Shown: piece after piece, positions 1 through 8,799 of the stretch | Layout: the number at the start of each line of letters is the position of its first letter | How positions within the stretch are numbered: the stretch's first letter is position 1 | From: Filimonas sp. | GTDB lineage: Bacteria; Bacteroidota; Bacteroidia; Chitinophagales; Chitinophagaceae | DNA length: 64,000 nucleotides | Assembly (NCBI GenBank): GCA_017306865.1 | Contig: JAFKHH010000014.1 | Coordinates: 124,001 to 188,000, forward strand | Direction: 5' to 3' | Notes under the pieces: generated by a model | Databases searched by the model: none | What the model saw: the letters and a program-made list of their open reading frames with translations, nothing else | What the model was told of the DNA's origin: nothing | Position numbers and translations under genes: made by a program

Positions 1-2575
1 CAGGCAGGTCAAAACGCAGTTCATTCACTACGCTATCTGTTTTATTTACCGTACCATTTTGTCTTACCAGGTTTGCATCAACAGGTACAGACAGTTTCCT
101 TACAGGATAAGAGCTATACATATCTCCACCACCACGGTCTACTTTTTTAGCAGGGTCATCGCTACCCACATAGTTCTTCATCATATCGTACAGGTCATAA
201 TACCTGTCTTCAGGGATGTTTGGACGTGCCTGGTAAACAACGTAATCCCTGTTCTTACCTTCTATTTGTGATGCAGACCAGATCACATCGATCGGATCGC
301 TTTCATTCACTTTATAACGCAACTGGTTAATGTACCAGTCAATTCCTAACAAACTTGTATTGATCACACGGATATCCGGGCGAACGCCTTCCACCTCTTG
401 TGCATACCATAACGGATAAGTATCGTTATCACCAAAAGTGAAGAGGATTGCATTTGGTGCACAGCTTTCGAGATAATCTTTTGCAAGATCCGGTGCCAAT
501 AATTTTTTACTTCTGTCATGGTCATCCCACTCCTGCTGTGCCATAATTGCCGGTACTGCCAGTAAACAGATCACCGTAGCTACGCTTGCGGCTCCTACCT
601 GGCTCAGTTTGGCTTTAGACAGCCATTCTGTTACTTTCAGCACACCAAGACCGATCCAGAAAGCAAATGCGTAGAAGGACGCTGCATATGCGTAGTCACG
701 CTCACGTGGCTGGAAGCCTGGCTGATTCAGATATAATACGATTGCAAAACCAGTGAAGAAGAACAATACAAATGTTACCAATGCATCATCTTTCTTACGC
801 TTGAAGTGAAAGAAAAGACCAATAAGACCCAGTATGAATGGTAATGCGAACAATTTATTGTTTGCTTTATTGTTCTTCAGGCTATCCGGCATCAGGCTTT
901 GATCGCCATACATCAAGTTATCAATAACAGAAATCCCTGTTATCCAGTTACCATCACGCACGTTACCATTAAATACGCCCTGGTTATCATTTTGCTTACC
1001 GCTAAAGTTCCACAGGAAGTAGCGGAGATACATGAAATAATTCTGATAAGAAATGAAATAGCTAAGGTTGTCACCAAAGTTTGGCGGTCTTTCATAAGAG
1101 CCATCTTTGTTTTTACCTATACCCATGAACATCGCGTAGTAATCAGCGTGCCCCTGGTCATTGCTGGCATCCCACATACGAGGGAAAACCATTTTATCAT
1201 CGGCAGCATACACATAATGGAAATCTTTGCCGATAGTAATGTATTTATTTGTTCCTTTTTGATATTTAGTAGAACCTTCTTTATAGCTGGCAGGAGGTGC
1301 AGTAAATTTCTGTCCATATAATAATGGGAAATCACCATACTGCTCACGTCCAAGGTAACCTACAAGGCTCATCGGGTTATCTACGTTGTACATATCCACA
1401 GCAGGGTCAGCATTACTTCTGATCATAGTAGTAATGTAAGTGCTGTAACCGATCAGTACAAATGAGAAACACCATACTGCCAGGCGCAGGATAGGCCAGT
1501 TTTTCTTTGCTGCATAACGCAATGCCAGCCATGCTACCACTGCTACAACAATAAAGAAGAAGATAAAACCAGAGAAGAACGGTAGCCCCAGTGAGTTTAC
1601 AAAGGCAATATCAAATAAACCCGCACCTTTAATAGAATACTGGATCACTGCTACCTGTACTACACCAGTCAATACACAACCTAACACAAAGAAGATATAT
1701 GCACCACCGTATAGTTCTTTTTTAGCTTTATTAGCACGCTCACAAAGGATCAGCAAACCAATAGCTGCCAATGTGCCAAGGATCATTAAACCAGCTACTG
1801 TGTTATCAGCAGGTAATCCACGGTCTGCGTCAGCTTCGCCTTGTGCACTTATTAATGCCAAGATAGAAGCCAATACACCACCGATCAATACGATCCATAC
1901 AAAGTATTTACGCACTGCAGCATAATTGAATTGTTTACGTCTGCGGAAATAATAAACCATTACGATCGCAGGGATGTTCAACAAGCTCAACAAGTGTACA
2001 CCAATGGATAAACCGATCATGAAGAAGATAAATACAATCCAGCGGTCTGCACCAGGTTCGTCCGCCTGGTCTTCCCATTTAAGGATGCCCCAGAATACGA
2101 TAGCTGTAAAGAAAGATGACATAGCGTACACCTCACCTTCTACAGCACTGTACCAGAATGAATCTGAAAATGTATAAGCTAATGCGCCTACAGCACCTGC
2201 ACCCATAATAGCTATTACCTGGGCTTTGGTGAATGTTTCGCCTAATTTGAATTTGCTTTGAACGATCTTTTTAGCAAAGTGCGTAATACTCCAAAACAAG
2301 AACAGAATAGTAAAGCCGCTGGCTAGTGCGCTCATCACATTTACGCCTTTAGCTGCGGTGTTAGGATCACTGCCGAACAGGACAATGAAGATCCTTCCTA
2401 ATAAAACAAAAAGCGGGGCTCCGGGCGGGTGAGGGATCTGCACTTTAAAGCAACTGCTCACAAACTCGCCGCAATCCCACAAGCTGCCGGCAGCCTCTGC
2501 AGTTAGTATATACACGGCACAGGCTATCAAACATATAATCCAACCTGTAATGTTATTGATCCTTTTAAAATTCAT
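1..2575 (-). CDS. DUF2723 (GT117-type) integral membrane protein, C-terminus outside window
   Basis: Large multi-pass inner-membrane protein of the DUF2723 family, often named glycosyltransferase family 117 and thought to be related to protein O-mannosyltransferases. The gene runs off the left edge; about 858 codons are visible from an ATG at 2573-2575. After a first hydrophobic segment (about residues 11-26) comes the family signature SLWDCGEF (residues 31-38) and PHPPGAP (about 49-55), which in the family forms the first periplasmic loop with conserved acidic residues. A dozen or so hydrophobic helices follow, and beyond about residue 600 a soluble part with a GDNDTYPLW motif typical of the family. 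It stands alone on this strand, transcribed away from the DUF4258 gene. The substrate cannot be told from sequence. Confidence 0.9.
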   Translation of the reverse strand, partial: MNFKRINNITGWIICLIACAVYILTAEAAGSLWDCGEFVSSCFKVQIPHPPGAPLFVLLGRIFIVLFGSDPNTAAKGVNVMSALASGFTILFLFWSITHFAKKIVQSKFKLGETFTKAQVIAIMGAGAVGALAYTFSDSFWYSAVEGEVYAMSSFFTAIVFWGILKWEDQADEPGADRWIVFIFFMIGLSIGVHLLSLLNIPAIVMVYYFRRRKQFNYAAVRKYFVWIVLIGGVLASILALISAQGEADADRGLPADNTVAGLMILGTLAAIGLLILCERANKAKKELYGGAYIFFVLGCVLTGVVQVAVIQYSIKGAGLFDIAFVNSLGLPFFSGFIFFFIVVAVVAWLALRYAAKKNWPILRLAVWCFSFVLIGYSTYITTMIRSNADPAVDMYNVDNPMSLVGYLGREQYGDFPLLYGQKFTAPPASYKEGSTKYQKGTNKYITIGKDFHYVYAADDKMVFPRMWDASNDQGHADYYAMFMGIGKNKDGSYERPPNFGDNLSYFISYQNYFMYLRYFLWNFSGKQNDNQGVFNGNVRDGNWITGISVIDNLMYGDQSLMPDSLKNNKANNKLFALPFILGLIGLFFHFKRKKDDALVTFVLFFFTGFAIVLYLNQPGFQPRERDYAYAASFYAFAFWIGLGVLKVTEWLSKAKLSQVGAASVATVICLLAVPAIMAQQEWDDHDRSKKLLAPDLAKDYLESCAPNAILFTFGDNDTYPLWYAQEVEGVRPDIRVINTSLLGIDWYINQLRYKVNESDPIDVIWSASQIEGKNRDYVVYQARPNIPEDRYYDLYDMMKNYVGSDDPAKKVDRGGGDMYSSYPVRKLSVPVDANLVRQNGTVNKTDSVVNELRFDLP

Positions 2576-2687
2576 ACTGGTTTTGGTTTTTTTAAAAGAC
2601 TGGCAAACCTAATGTAAACTGGTGAAAATCAGAAATAGGTTTTATTTTTTAAGAATTGATTATTACTTTTTTATACGTACCGTTTTT

Positions 2688-3131
2688 TTAGTCGTTTTCA
2701 CCGCAATCGCAAGGCCATTCTGTACCGAGGTCAATACAGGTTACAACGGTCATTTCATCACCGCAAGGCGCGAATATGATGCGAAGCCGCTGGTTATCGT
2801 GCGAGATGCCTTCCACCGCGTATTTTTTGCGGCAATCATCGCCGTTCAGCTCACTTTTACGGTAATTGATCTTTCCATCACGCAGTATCTCCATTACTTC
2901 CGATTCATCAATGTGGCGACATCCCATACGACAGCGTGCATGTTTGGAATAATACATGGCTGAAGGGGTGCGGTTGAGGCCGCGCGCAGTTTTGGGCTCA
3001 TCACGGTCATCTACACGGTTGATAACAACAGGCTTTTGCGGCTCAGCAGACTGTTTGCACCGCTTCAGCACAAGTACCAGTACCGCCAGTACCAGCAAAA
3101 AGAGGTAGGGCAATGCTTTTTTAAGGTTCAT
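2688..3131 (-). CDS. DUF4258 domain protein with N-terminal membrane anchor
   Basis: A 147-residue protein with one hydrophobic N-terminal segment (about residues 8-24), a polar linker, and a DUF4258-like domain from about residue 62 to the end. The domain carries the HARCRMGCRHI motif (SxHAxxRMxxRxI in the family) and a C-terminal part rich in Cys and acidic residues (CIDLGTEWPCDCGEND). The family has no firmly assigned biochemical role; some members resemble toxin-like folds. The ATG at 3129-3131 starts just before the hydrophobic segment, so the domain probably faces the periplasm. No operon partner is evident. Confidence 0.75.
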   Translation of the reverse strand: MNLKKALPYLFLLVLAVLVLVLKRCKQSAEPQKPVVINRVDDRDEPKTARGLNRTPSAMYYSKHARCRMGCRHIDESEVMEILRDGKINYRKSELNGDDCRKKYAVEGISHDNQRLRIIFAPCGDEMTVVTCIDLGTEWPCDCGEND

Positions 3132-3159
3132 GAAGCGAATTTAAGTGTAAAGTTTATAT

Positions 3160-3284
3160 GGTTTATAAAGTAGTGCAAGGTATATGAAGTCCATCTGCTC
3201 AAACTCATTAACAAAATGGCTATCAATATATTATTCTTTCCTTTATATACTTTACAAACTCTATCTACCTTATATCCCTTGCAC
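3160..3284. repeat. Family G inverted repeat
   Basis: AT-rich words of the TATATACTTTACAAACTCT type lie in both orientations upstream of mtaB. The outer arms GTGCAAGG (3173-3180) and CCTTGCAC (3277-3284) are perfectly complementary. Confidence 0.5.
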
Positions 3285-3308
3285 CCCCTGCCTCTCCCTT
3301 CAATTGCT

Positions 3309-3316
3309 TATCTTTG
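3309..3316 (+). promoter_or_regulatory. -7 promoter element of mtaB
   Basis: TATCTTTG matches the Bacteroidota -7 consensus TAnnTTTG. It ends 7 bases before the chosen ATG at 3324, so the transcript would start almost at the start codon. No well-spaced -33 TTTG was found. Confidence 0.5.
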
Positions 3317-3323
3317 CGCCCTT

Positions 3324-4613
3324 ATGGAAAAGAGGCGTTCAGTTGCATTTCATACTTTAGGTTGTAAACTCAATTTTTCTGAGACATCTACCCTTTCGCG
3401 TATGCTGGAGAATGATGGCTTTGAGAAACGTGCGTTTGAGGATGTGGCAGACGTGTATGTGATCAATACATGCTCTGTTACGGACAATGCGGATAAGGAA
3501 TGCAGGCAGATCGTGCGCCGGATACAGCGTAAAGCGCCGGAAAGCCTGGTGGTGATCACTGGTTGCTACGCCCAGTTAAAGCCAAAAGAAATCTCCGAAA
3601 TACCGGGCGTAGACCTGGTTTTGGGTGCTGCTGAAAAGTTCAACATCGGTTCACATTTGCGTGAGCTGACAAAAGGAGATTCTGCTAAAATAAGCAGTTG
3701 CGATATTGAGGAGGTAAGTGGGTTTACTGCTTCCTACTCCGTAAATGACCGCACACGTACTTTCCTGAAAGTGCAGGATGGTTGTGACTATAGCTGCTCT
3801 TTCTGTACCATACCGATGGCGCGTGGCAAAAGCCGTAGCGACAGTATTGCCAATGTGGTAAAAAATGCAGAAAAGCTGGCTGCCGATGGTGTAAAAGAGA
3901 TTGTGCTAACGGGCGTAAACCTGGGCGACTTTGGGAAAGGGCCGGATGGCAACGCTTCTTCATCTATATATGACAGGCCGGAAAATTTTTATGAGCTGAT
4001 CCAGGAACTGGATAAGGTGGAAGGGATTGAGCGCTATCGTATTTCATCTATAGAACCGAACTTATTAACCAACGATATTATTGCATTTGTTGCGAACAGC
4101 AGCAAATTCATGCCTCACTTTCATGTGCCATTGCAAAGTGGAAGCAACACATTACTGGGGACCATGCGCCGCCGCTACAAGCGTGAGCTGTATGCAGAGC
4201 GCGTAGCGCTGATAAAAGAGCTGATGCCACATTGTGCTATAGGCGTTGACGTTATTGTAGGTTTTCCGGGCGAAACGGATGAGTTGTTTAAAGAAACTTT
4301 TGATTTCCTGCATAGTCTTGATGTATCCTATCTGCATGTGTTCACCTATTCGGAACGTGCAAATACAAGGGCGCTGGACATTACACCTGTTGTGCCTGTG
4401 CATGTAAGGCATGAGCGCAACAAATCCCTGCGCAACCTCTCTTTTATGAAGATGCAATACTTTACCCAGCAACACGCAGGGCAGACGAGGAAAGTATTAT
4501 TCGAAGACCATAATAAAAACGGGATGATGGAGGGTTACACAGATAATTACATCCGCATTTCCACCCCATACCGGGAAGAATGGGCAAACAATATTGTGGA
4601 TTGGACAGTGTAG
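3324..4613 (+). CDS. mtaB: tRNA t6A37 methylthiotransferase MtaB
   Basis: Radical-SAM methylthiotransferase that converts N6-threonylcarbamoyladenosine-37 of tRNA to its 2-methylthio form, using two iron-sulfur clusters. The N-terminal UPF0004 domain supplies Cys14 (TLGCKLN), Cys50 (NTCSVTD) and Cys81 (TGCYAQL). The radical-SAM triad is CDYSCSFC (Cys154, 158, 161). A TRAM-like tail closes the 429-residue protein, normal for the family. An open frame extends upstream to 3216, but its extra residues are low-complexity and match nothing in the family; the ATG at 3324 gives the expected EKRRSVAFHTLGCKLN start and lies just after a -7 element. The stop codon abuts a family F repeat. Confidence 0.95.
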   Translation: MEKRRSVAFHTLGCKLNFSETSTLSRMLENDGFEKRAFEDVADVYVINTCSVTDNADKECRQIVRRIQRKAPESLVVITGCYAQLKPKEISEIPGVDLVLGAAEKFNIGSHLRELTKGDSAKISSCDIEEVSGFTASYSVNDRTRTFLKVQDGCDYSCSFCTIPMARGKSRSDSIANVVKNAEKLAADGVKEIVLTGVNLGDFGKGPDGNASSSIYDRPENFYELIQELDKVEGIERYRISSIEPNLLTNDIIAFVANSSKFMPHFHVPLQSGSNTLLGTMRRRYKRELYAERVALIKELMPHCAIGVDVIVGFPGETDELFKETFDFLHSLDVSYLHVFTYSERANTRALDITPVVPVHVRHERNKSLRNLSFMKMQYFTQQHAGQTRKVLFEDHNKNGMMEGYTDNYIRISTPYREEWANNIVDWTV

Positions 4614-4958
4614 ACGGCAATCGTGAATCGATAATCGTCAATTAGTTACCTGCTGGCTGGCTCGCCGGAAACTGGTAACATTTCTGATACCCAGCCCACT
4701 TTGCATTATGCTTCAGAATATTCCTATTCAATTAATAATCAGCATCTTAAAGAATTAAAGATTTTTTATCAAAGTATAAGGCTGTGCTTTTTAGCAGACC
4801 CGGATTTTATCTTATTTTTGTTATCGCAACGGTCGGAATACAATATTCATTGCTCCGGCTCGCTTGCTTCCAACTTGCTTACTATCCCGTAATTACTACC
4901 ATTAAATTCTAACGAACCAATTGTTTTTGTTGTAGAAATTAAAGAAAAAGGAAATTTT
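4611..4958. other. Intergenic region with a family F repeat at its left end
   Basis: The gap starts with a family F copy (GACGGCAATCGTGAATCG and a shorter inverted version, about 4613-4643) directly at the mtaB stop codon. The rest is AT-rich. A TATTTTTG-like -7 motif near 4812-4820 may drive the downstream small gene. A 63-codon open frame at 4701-4892 shows no protein-like composition and was not called. Confidence 0.4.
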
Positions 4959-5228
4959 ATGTTTTCGTATGCATTGTTGGAACCGGGTTGTTATTATTTG
5001 ATCCAGGAAGAAGCAAATTCACCTATTACCTTGATACACATATCAGTAGTATCAGACTACTGTGTATATGTGTGCAAGTATGGCACGGAAGAAATTTTGG
5101 AATGGAAAAAGAAAACAGATCCTATTCATGACATTATCGAGCTATTGAGTGATAATGTTGTAAAAGACTGGGAAGCAGCATATAACAGCACCCAGGATAC
5201 ATATGACTATGAGGAAGATGAGGACTAG
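4959..5228 (+). CDS. Small acidic hypothetical protein
   Basis: An 89-residue protein of unknown function. It begins MFSYALLEPGCYYLIQEE, has a predicted mixed alpha/beta body, and ends in a strongly acidic tail (YDYEEDED). No signal peptide or membrane segment is visible. The ATG follows an AT-rich leader with AAAGAAAAAGGA upstream. It lies 76 bases before the next small gene on the same strand and may be co-transcribed with it. The composition is protein-like, but no family was recognised. Confidence 0.5.
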   Translation: MFSYALLEPGCYYLIQEEANSPITLIHISVVSDYCVYVCKYGTEEILEWKKKTDPIHDIIELLSDNVVKDWEAAYNSTQDTYDYEEDED

Positions 5229-5304
5229 TAAACAATAAAGTAACCTCTGTGTAGTTTATATGTAGTAGTACTATTGTTTAAATGCGTAAAAGAAAAGGAG
5301 TTAC

Positions 5305-5592
5305 ATGAAGTACCAGGCGATTATTCATTTTGAACAGGATGAGGCATTTATGAGTTCACTACCTGCACACCGCACCTATATCAACGATCTTATTTCAAAA
5401 CAGGTTATTGATAGCTATGCAGTAAGCATTGAATCACAGACAGTTTGGATAACCCTGAATGCCGAGTCAAAAGAGGAGGCCGACGCCTACCTGGCGAAAT
5501 CCCCTTTGTACCGTTATTGGACATACGTAATAGAAGAACTGATCGTATATGATGGGCAGATATTCAGAATGCCCGCTTTACAGTACAATTAA
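5305..5592 (+). CDS. YciI/muconolactone-isomerase-like small protein
   Basis: A 95-residue protein resembling the ferredoxin-like alpha/beta dimers of the YciI / muconolactone delta-isomerase group. The pattern MKYQAIIHFEQDEAFMSSLP, a central helix HRTYINDLISKQVIDSY, a strand VWITLNAES, and a helix with YLAKSPLYRYW fit that fold. No activity can be assigned. The start is supported by an unusually clear Shine-Dalgarno-like AAAAGGAG (5293-5300) four bases before the ATG. A strong terminator follows three bases after the stop. Confidence 0.65.
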   Translation: MKYQAIIHFEQDEAFMSSLPAHRTYINDLISKQVIDSYAVSIESQTVWITLNAESKEEADAYLAKSPLYRYWTYVIEELIVYDGQIFRMPALQYN

Positions 5593-5594
5593 TC

Positions 5595-5630
5595 AGAAAA
5601 GCCTTCCGTTTGGAAGGCTTTTCTAATATA
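5595..5630 (+). terminator. Rho-independent terminator
   Basis: A perfect 13-bp stem, AGAAAAGCCTTCC (5595-5607) with GGAAGGCTTTTCT (5612-5624), and a GTTT loop. The A- and T-rich flanks let it work from either side. Confidence 0.85.
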
Positions 5631-5643
5631 ACACGTTTCTGAA

Positions 5644-5681
5644 GTTTACAAGTTTCATAGTTTCAAATGAAACTTGTAAAC
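5644..5681. repeat. Family E hairpin
   Basis: Perfect 15-bp arms, GTTTACAAGTTTCAT (5644-5658) and ATGAAACTTGTAAAC (5667-5681), with an 8-base loop. More degenerate copies of the same words continue to 5700. It lies between the convergent small gene and the rhodanese gene. Confidence 0.75.
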
Positions 5682-5704
5682 TTTTGAAACATCTGAAACC
5701 ATTA

Positions 5705-6013
5705 TTATTGATTAAATTTTTCTCTCCAGCCCAGCATACCACCCGTCAGGTTTACTACGTTCTTGAAACCGATCTGCTCCATAAATAAGGATGCCATACC
5801 GCTCCTGTTGCCGCTGCGGCAATAAACGATGACTTCGTCATCTTTCCAATCTTCAATCTCTTCCACTTGCATGGACTGTACTTTGCCTAGGGGTATATGA
5901 ATGCCTCCTATGTTGAACTCAGCTCTTTCATGATCTTCCCTTACATCCACCAGGTTAACCTGTTCGCCGGCATCAAGGCGGCTTTTTAATTCTTCCACTG
6001 TTATAGTAGTCAT
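5705..6013 (-). CDS. Single-domain rhodanese-like protein
   Basis: A 102-residue cytoplasmic rhodanese domain, the size of GlpE-type sulfurtransferases. It has the structural motif NLVDVREDHE (Asp23, Arg25) and the active-site loop CRSGNRSG with catalytic Cys65. Such proteins carry sulfane sulfur on the cysteine; the acceptor is unknown. The frame also contains an ATG at 6035-6037 that would overlap the upstream gene; the ATG at 6011-6013 gives the usual TTITVEELK start and is preferred. It is the last gene of the ddl / PASTA / rhodanese operon, 20 bases after the PASTA gene. Confidence 0.85.
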   Translation of the reverse strand: MTTITVEELKSRLDAGEQVNLVDVREDHERAEFNIGGIHIPLGKVQSMQVEEIEDWKDDEVIVYCRSGNRSGMASLFMEQIGFKNVVNLTGGMLGWREKFNQ

Positions 6014-6033
6014 TGTAATGAAGTTTATGATTA

Positions 6034-6882
6034 TCAATTAGGGTTAACTGTTGTTGCAGTATCTTTTACCGGCGGCTTGCTGCTGATCCATATATCTATC
6101 AACTGGCCAGAGCGGATCTTGTTAAGCGCCCTGCTTCCATCCGGTTGTACTGTAAAGGCCTCCGGGCTCTGTCTTGTTACAAAAGCATTGGCTGTATCGG
6201 TTACCCCGTCTACCGGGTTTATGGTACTAAGCGTAATGCTCAGGTTGCTGAGGTAATCGCGTGCCTGTGCTACTGTCATTCCTACCAGGTCCGGCACATT
6301 GGTTTCAGATGAACCGATACCGCTTCCCAGCACAAAATCAATCACACTACCCATGTTTATTTTAGCTCCCGGCTCCACCTTCTTGCCATTGAACAATTGC
6401 TCTTTAACGGCATTTTTGGCTATATCCGGTGTATAAGATGTATCTCCCATTTTCAGGCCCAGACTTTCTAAATACAATTTAGCACTCAGGTAAGAAAAAC
6501 CACGCAAGTCCGGCATTTCAATCAGTGGTGCTACAGCCCTGTTGATGGTAAGATAAATGGTCCTGTGTTTCTTTACAATAGCATCCGACTCCGGCGACTG
6601 CCTTACTACAGACAGTTTTGCTGTTGTATCCATATACACGGAATCCTGTACTTCAACTTCAAAACCTCTTGCTTCCAGTATTTTGCGCGCCTCTTCCACA
6701 TTTTTACCTACCACATAAGGCACTTTCTCATTTTCTCCATGTTTGGTCAGCAGGCCAAGCGACAGGAAAAATAAAAGAAAGACGACCAGCAGTATGCCCA
6801 CTGCTACCAATAAATTTACCCAAAATGGTTTATTCGTTAAGGCTTTAAACACAGAAATTATTTTATGTTTCAAATTTGACAA
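6034..6882 (-). CDS. PASTA-domain membrane protein
   Basis: A 282-residue protein with one membrane helix (about residues 20-46) and three PASTA repeats outside (about 52-115, 116-190, 193-265). Motifs such as VPYVVGKNVEEARKILEARG, MPDLRGFSYLSAKLYLESLG and VPDLVGMTVAQARDYLSNL mark the repeats. PASTA domains bind peptidoglycan or beta-lactam-like ligands, which fits its place just downstream of D-Ala-D-Ala ligase. No kinase or transpeptidase domain is attached. No ATG is available between the upstream in-frame stop and the membrane helix; TTG at 6880-6882 is the best start and GTG at 6852 an alternative. Confidence 0.8.
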   Translation of the reverse strand: MSNLKHKIISVFKALTNKPFWVNLLVAVGILLVVFLLFFLSLGLLTKHGENEKVPYVVGKNVEEARKILEARGFEVEVQDSVYMDTTAKLSVVRQSPESDAIVKKHRTIYLTINRAVAPLIEMPDLRGFSYLSAKLYLESLGLKMGDTSYTPDIAKNAVKEQLFNGKKVEPGAKINMGSVIDFVLGSGIGSSETNVPDLVGMTVAQARDYLSNLSITLSTINPVDGVTDTANAFVTRQSPEAFTVQPDGSRALNKIRSGQLIDIWISSKPPVKDTATTVNPN

Positions 6883-6929
6883 TCTATTGTATAGTAGTTG
6901 TCAAAATGCTATTCCGCTAATATATCATT

Positions 6930-7907
6930 TTAAACGGCTTCTTCTATCACCGCAGTATAAAACTCTTTTAAAGACCAGCCCATTGCTTTTACCTGTTGAG
7001 GAATAATGCTTGCCTCACTTTGGCCCGGCACAGTATTTACCTCCAGCATAAATGGTTCACCTTTGGCTTCGTTGTAAATGAAATCGATACGTACAATACC
7101 GCGGCAATTAAGCAACTCATACGCCCTTTTTGCAGCAGCCCGTATTTTTTCTGCCACCGGTTCATCTACTTGTGCAGGGGTAATCTCTTCACTCTTTCCT
7201 AAGTATTTAGCTTCGTAATCGAAGAACTCATTTTTCGTGATCACTTCCGTCATCGGCAGTGTAATGATGTTGCCTTTGGTTTTAAATACCCCGATGGTAA
7301 ACTCACGCCCGCTGATAAACTCTTCTACCAGTACTTGATCGTCTTCGTTAAACGCTTTGTCCAAAGCGGCCTGTAATGCGCCGGCTTCGGTTACTTTACT
7401 CATACCGATACTGCTACCGCCATTGTTCGGTTTCACAAATACAGGTAATGATAGTTGTTTCAATATTTCATCTGTATGCAGTGGTGCATACTTAAAAAGG
7501 TGCAGTGATTTTGCTACATTGATATGCCCAAAAGCCGCTACTGCTACAGTATAGCGTTTATTAAAGGTAAGTGCAGATGTTGCAGCATCGCAACTGGTAT
7601 AAGGAAGCTTCAACATGTCGAAGTATCCTTGCAGTTTTCCATCCTCACCCGGTGTACCGTGGATGCAAAGCAAAATGGCGTCGAATTTGATCTTTGAACC
7701 ATTTACAGTAATAGTGAAATCACTTTTATCTACAGGTTGCTTCTCCCCTTCCACCGGCAGGTAAAACCAACCTTGTGGATTTATGTCTATTTTATAAACG
7801 TCAAATTTTTCTGTATCTATATTGTTGCCAACTGTAACTACGCTTTTGTAGCTGATCTCAGCTTCGCCGCTGTAACCGCCTGTTACCAGTGCTATTTTCT
7901 TTTTCAT
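6930..7907 (-). CDS. ddl: D-alanine--D-alanine ligase
   Basis: ATP-grasp ligase that makes D-alanyl-D-alanine for peptidoglycan in the cytoplasm. The 325-residue length is normal for Bacteroidota. Visible motifs are the N-terminal ALVTGGYSGEAEIS, the substrate loop HGTPGEDGKLQGYFDML, the ATP-binding PVFVKPNNGGSSIGMSKV, and the C-terminal metal/phosphate motif MLEVNTVPGQSEASIIPQQ. It is first in an operon with the PASTA protein (47-base gap) and rhodanese. The ATG at 7905-7907 begins directly at the conserved strand. Confidence 0.95.
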   Translation of the reverse strand: MKKKIALVTGGYSGEAEISYKSVVTVGNNIDTEKFDVYKIDINPQGWFYLPVEGEKQPVDKSDFTITVNGSKIKFDAILLCIHGTPGEDGKLQGYFDMLKLPYTSCDAATSALTFNKRYTVAVAAFGHINVAKSLHLFKYAPLHTDEILKQLSLPVFVKPNNGGSSIGMSKVTEAGALQAALDKAFNEDDQVLVEEFISGREFTIGVFKTKGNIITLPMTEVITKNEFFDYEAKYLGKSEEITPAQVDEPVAEKIRAAAKRAYELLNCRGIVRIDFIYNEAKGEPFMLEVNTVPGQSEASIIPQQVKAMGWSLKEFYTAVIEEAV

Positions 7908-7979
7908 GTTGCTGTAGAAATTAGAGTAAGCAAAGAAAGATAAAATGTTTCAATTGAAAAGATGGATTTCAGGTAAAGA

Positions 7980-8075
7980 ATCAAAATTTGAAATTTGAGA
8001 TTTAATATTTGAGATGAACTACAAAAAGACGACTCCCTCATTTCAAATATCAAATTTCAAATCTTCTCATTTCAG
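7980..8075. repeat. Family A inverted repeat in a gene-free stretch (7908-8263)
   Basis: The words TTTGAAATTTGAGATTTAA (left) and ATTTCAAATATCAAATTTCA (right) form imperfect complementary arms around a short GC-richer centre. The rest of the gap holds the ferredoxin terminator and the ddl upstream region. Confidence 0.6.
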
Positions 8076-8102
8076 GTCTTGGTGGCTTTGGAGGTGACGC
8101 AT

Positions 8103-8132
8103 AAAAAAAGTGAAGGACTTCTCATCCTTCAC
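8103..8132 (-). terminator. Terminator of the ferredoxin gene
   Basis: On the minus strand GTGAAGGA (8132-8125) and TCCTTCAC (8117-8110) form a stem followed by seven T residues (8109-8103). It lies about 130 bases after the ferredoxin stop codon. Confidence 0.75.
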
Positions 8133-8263
8133 CTCTTTGAGACGGGAAATATCACCCATCGTTAAAATGTTGCATAAAGCAACAATCATTATTAATTTAA
8201 AGGTAAGCTGATTCTGCTCTTTTTGCAAAGCGTAACGTGTTAAAAAGTTACGCACATTGCCAA

Positions 8264-8611
8264 TTAGAGATGCATCTTATCTTTTTTAGCCATCAGTTCA
8301 TCTACTGTTTCCTGGTACATTTCGTCAGGTACACAACAGTCTACCGGGCAAACGGCAGCGCATTGTGGCTCTTCATGAAAGCCCTGGCACTCAGTACATT
8401 TATTAGGAACTATATAGTAGGTATCTACACTTATCGGAGCAAAACGCTGGTCTGCGTCAACCGTGCTGCCATCCATCAGGGAGAAAGAGCCTTTTACAGA
8501 CGTACCGTCAGCTATTGCCCACTCAACGCCGCCTTCATAGATTGCGTTATTTGGACATTCTGGTTCGCATGCGCCACAATTTATACACTCATCCGTTATC
8601 TTAATTGCCAT
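8264..8611 (-). CDS. Ferredoxin with two [4Fe-4S] clusters
   Basis: A 115-residue dicluster ferredoxin. The first cluster motif is [12 protein letters not shown] (Cys9, 12, 15, 19). The second lies in [24 protein letters not shown], with a longer spacing between Cys residues typical of Chromatium-type ferredoxins. About 45 residues separate the halves. It carries low-potential electrons in the cytoplasm. It is divergent from a LuxC-like acyl-CoA reductase. A TATTTTTG -7 element lies at 8655-8662 on the minus strand. Confidence 0.93.
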   Translation of the reverse strand: MAIKITDECINCGACEPECPNNAIYEGGVEWAIADGTSVKGSFSLMDGSTVDADQRFAPISVDTYYIVPNKCTECQGFHEEPQCAAVCPVDCCVPDEMYQETVDELMAKKDKMHL

Positions 8612-8669
8612 ATTATGTATTTATTGAGTTGATAAAGAATAATTTTGCACCGGACAAAAATACGCAAAA

Positions 8670-8795
8670 TAGTTTCATTGTTTCACTGTTCGATCGTTTC
8701 AAATGTTATCAGACAGCCGTTTATGGCACGTCTTACTAACAGATAGAAACCTCCTGACCGCAAAAACTCTGGAACGATGAAACTTTGAAACTTTA
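8670..8795. repeat. Family E repeat between divergent genes
   Basis: GTTTCATTGTTTCACTGTT near 8671-8690 and its near complement ending GATGAAACTTTGAAAC near 8776-8791 face each other across about 90 bases of unrelated sequence. They span the promoter region of both genes. Confidence 0.5.
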
Positions 8796-8799
8796 ATAT

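Noticed and set aside
4701-4892. A 63-codon open frame between mtaB and the small acidic gene
   Set aside because: Composition is irregular, with no ribosome site, motif or neighbour support; the region also holds repeat words and a possible promoter.
8067-8255. A 62-codon minus-strand frame after the ferredoxin gene
   Set aside because: It runs through the ferredoxin terminator hairpin (8103-8132), so it is unlikely to be translated.
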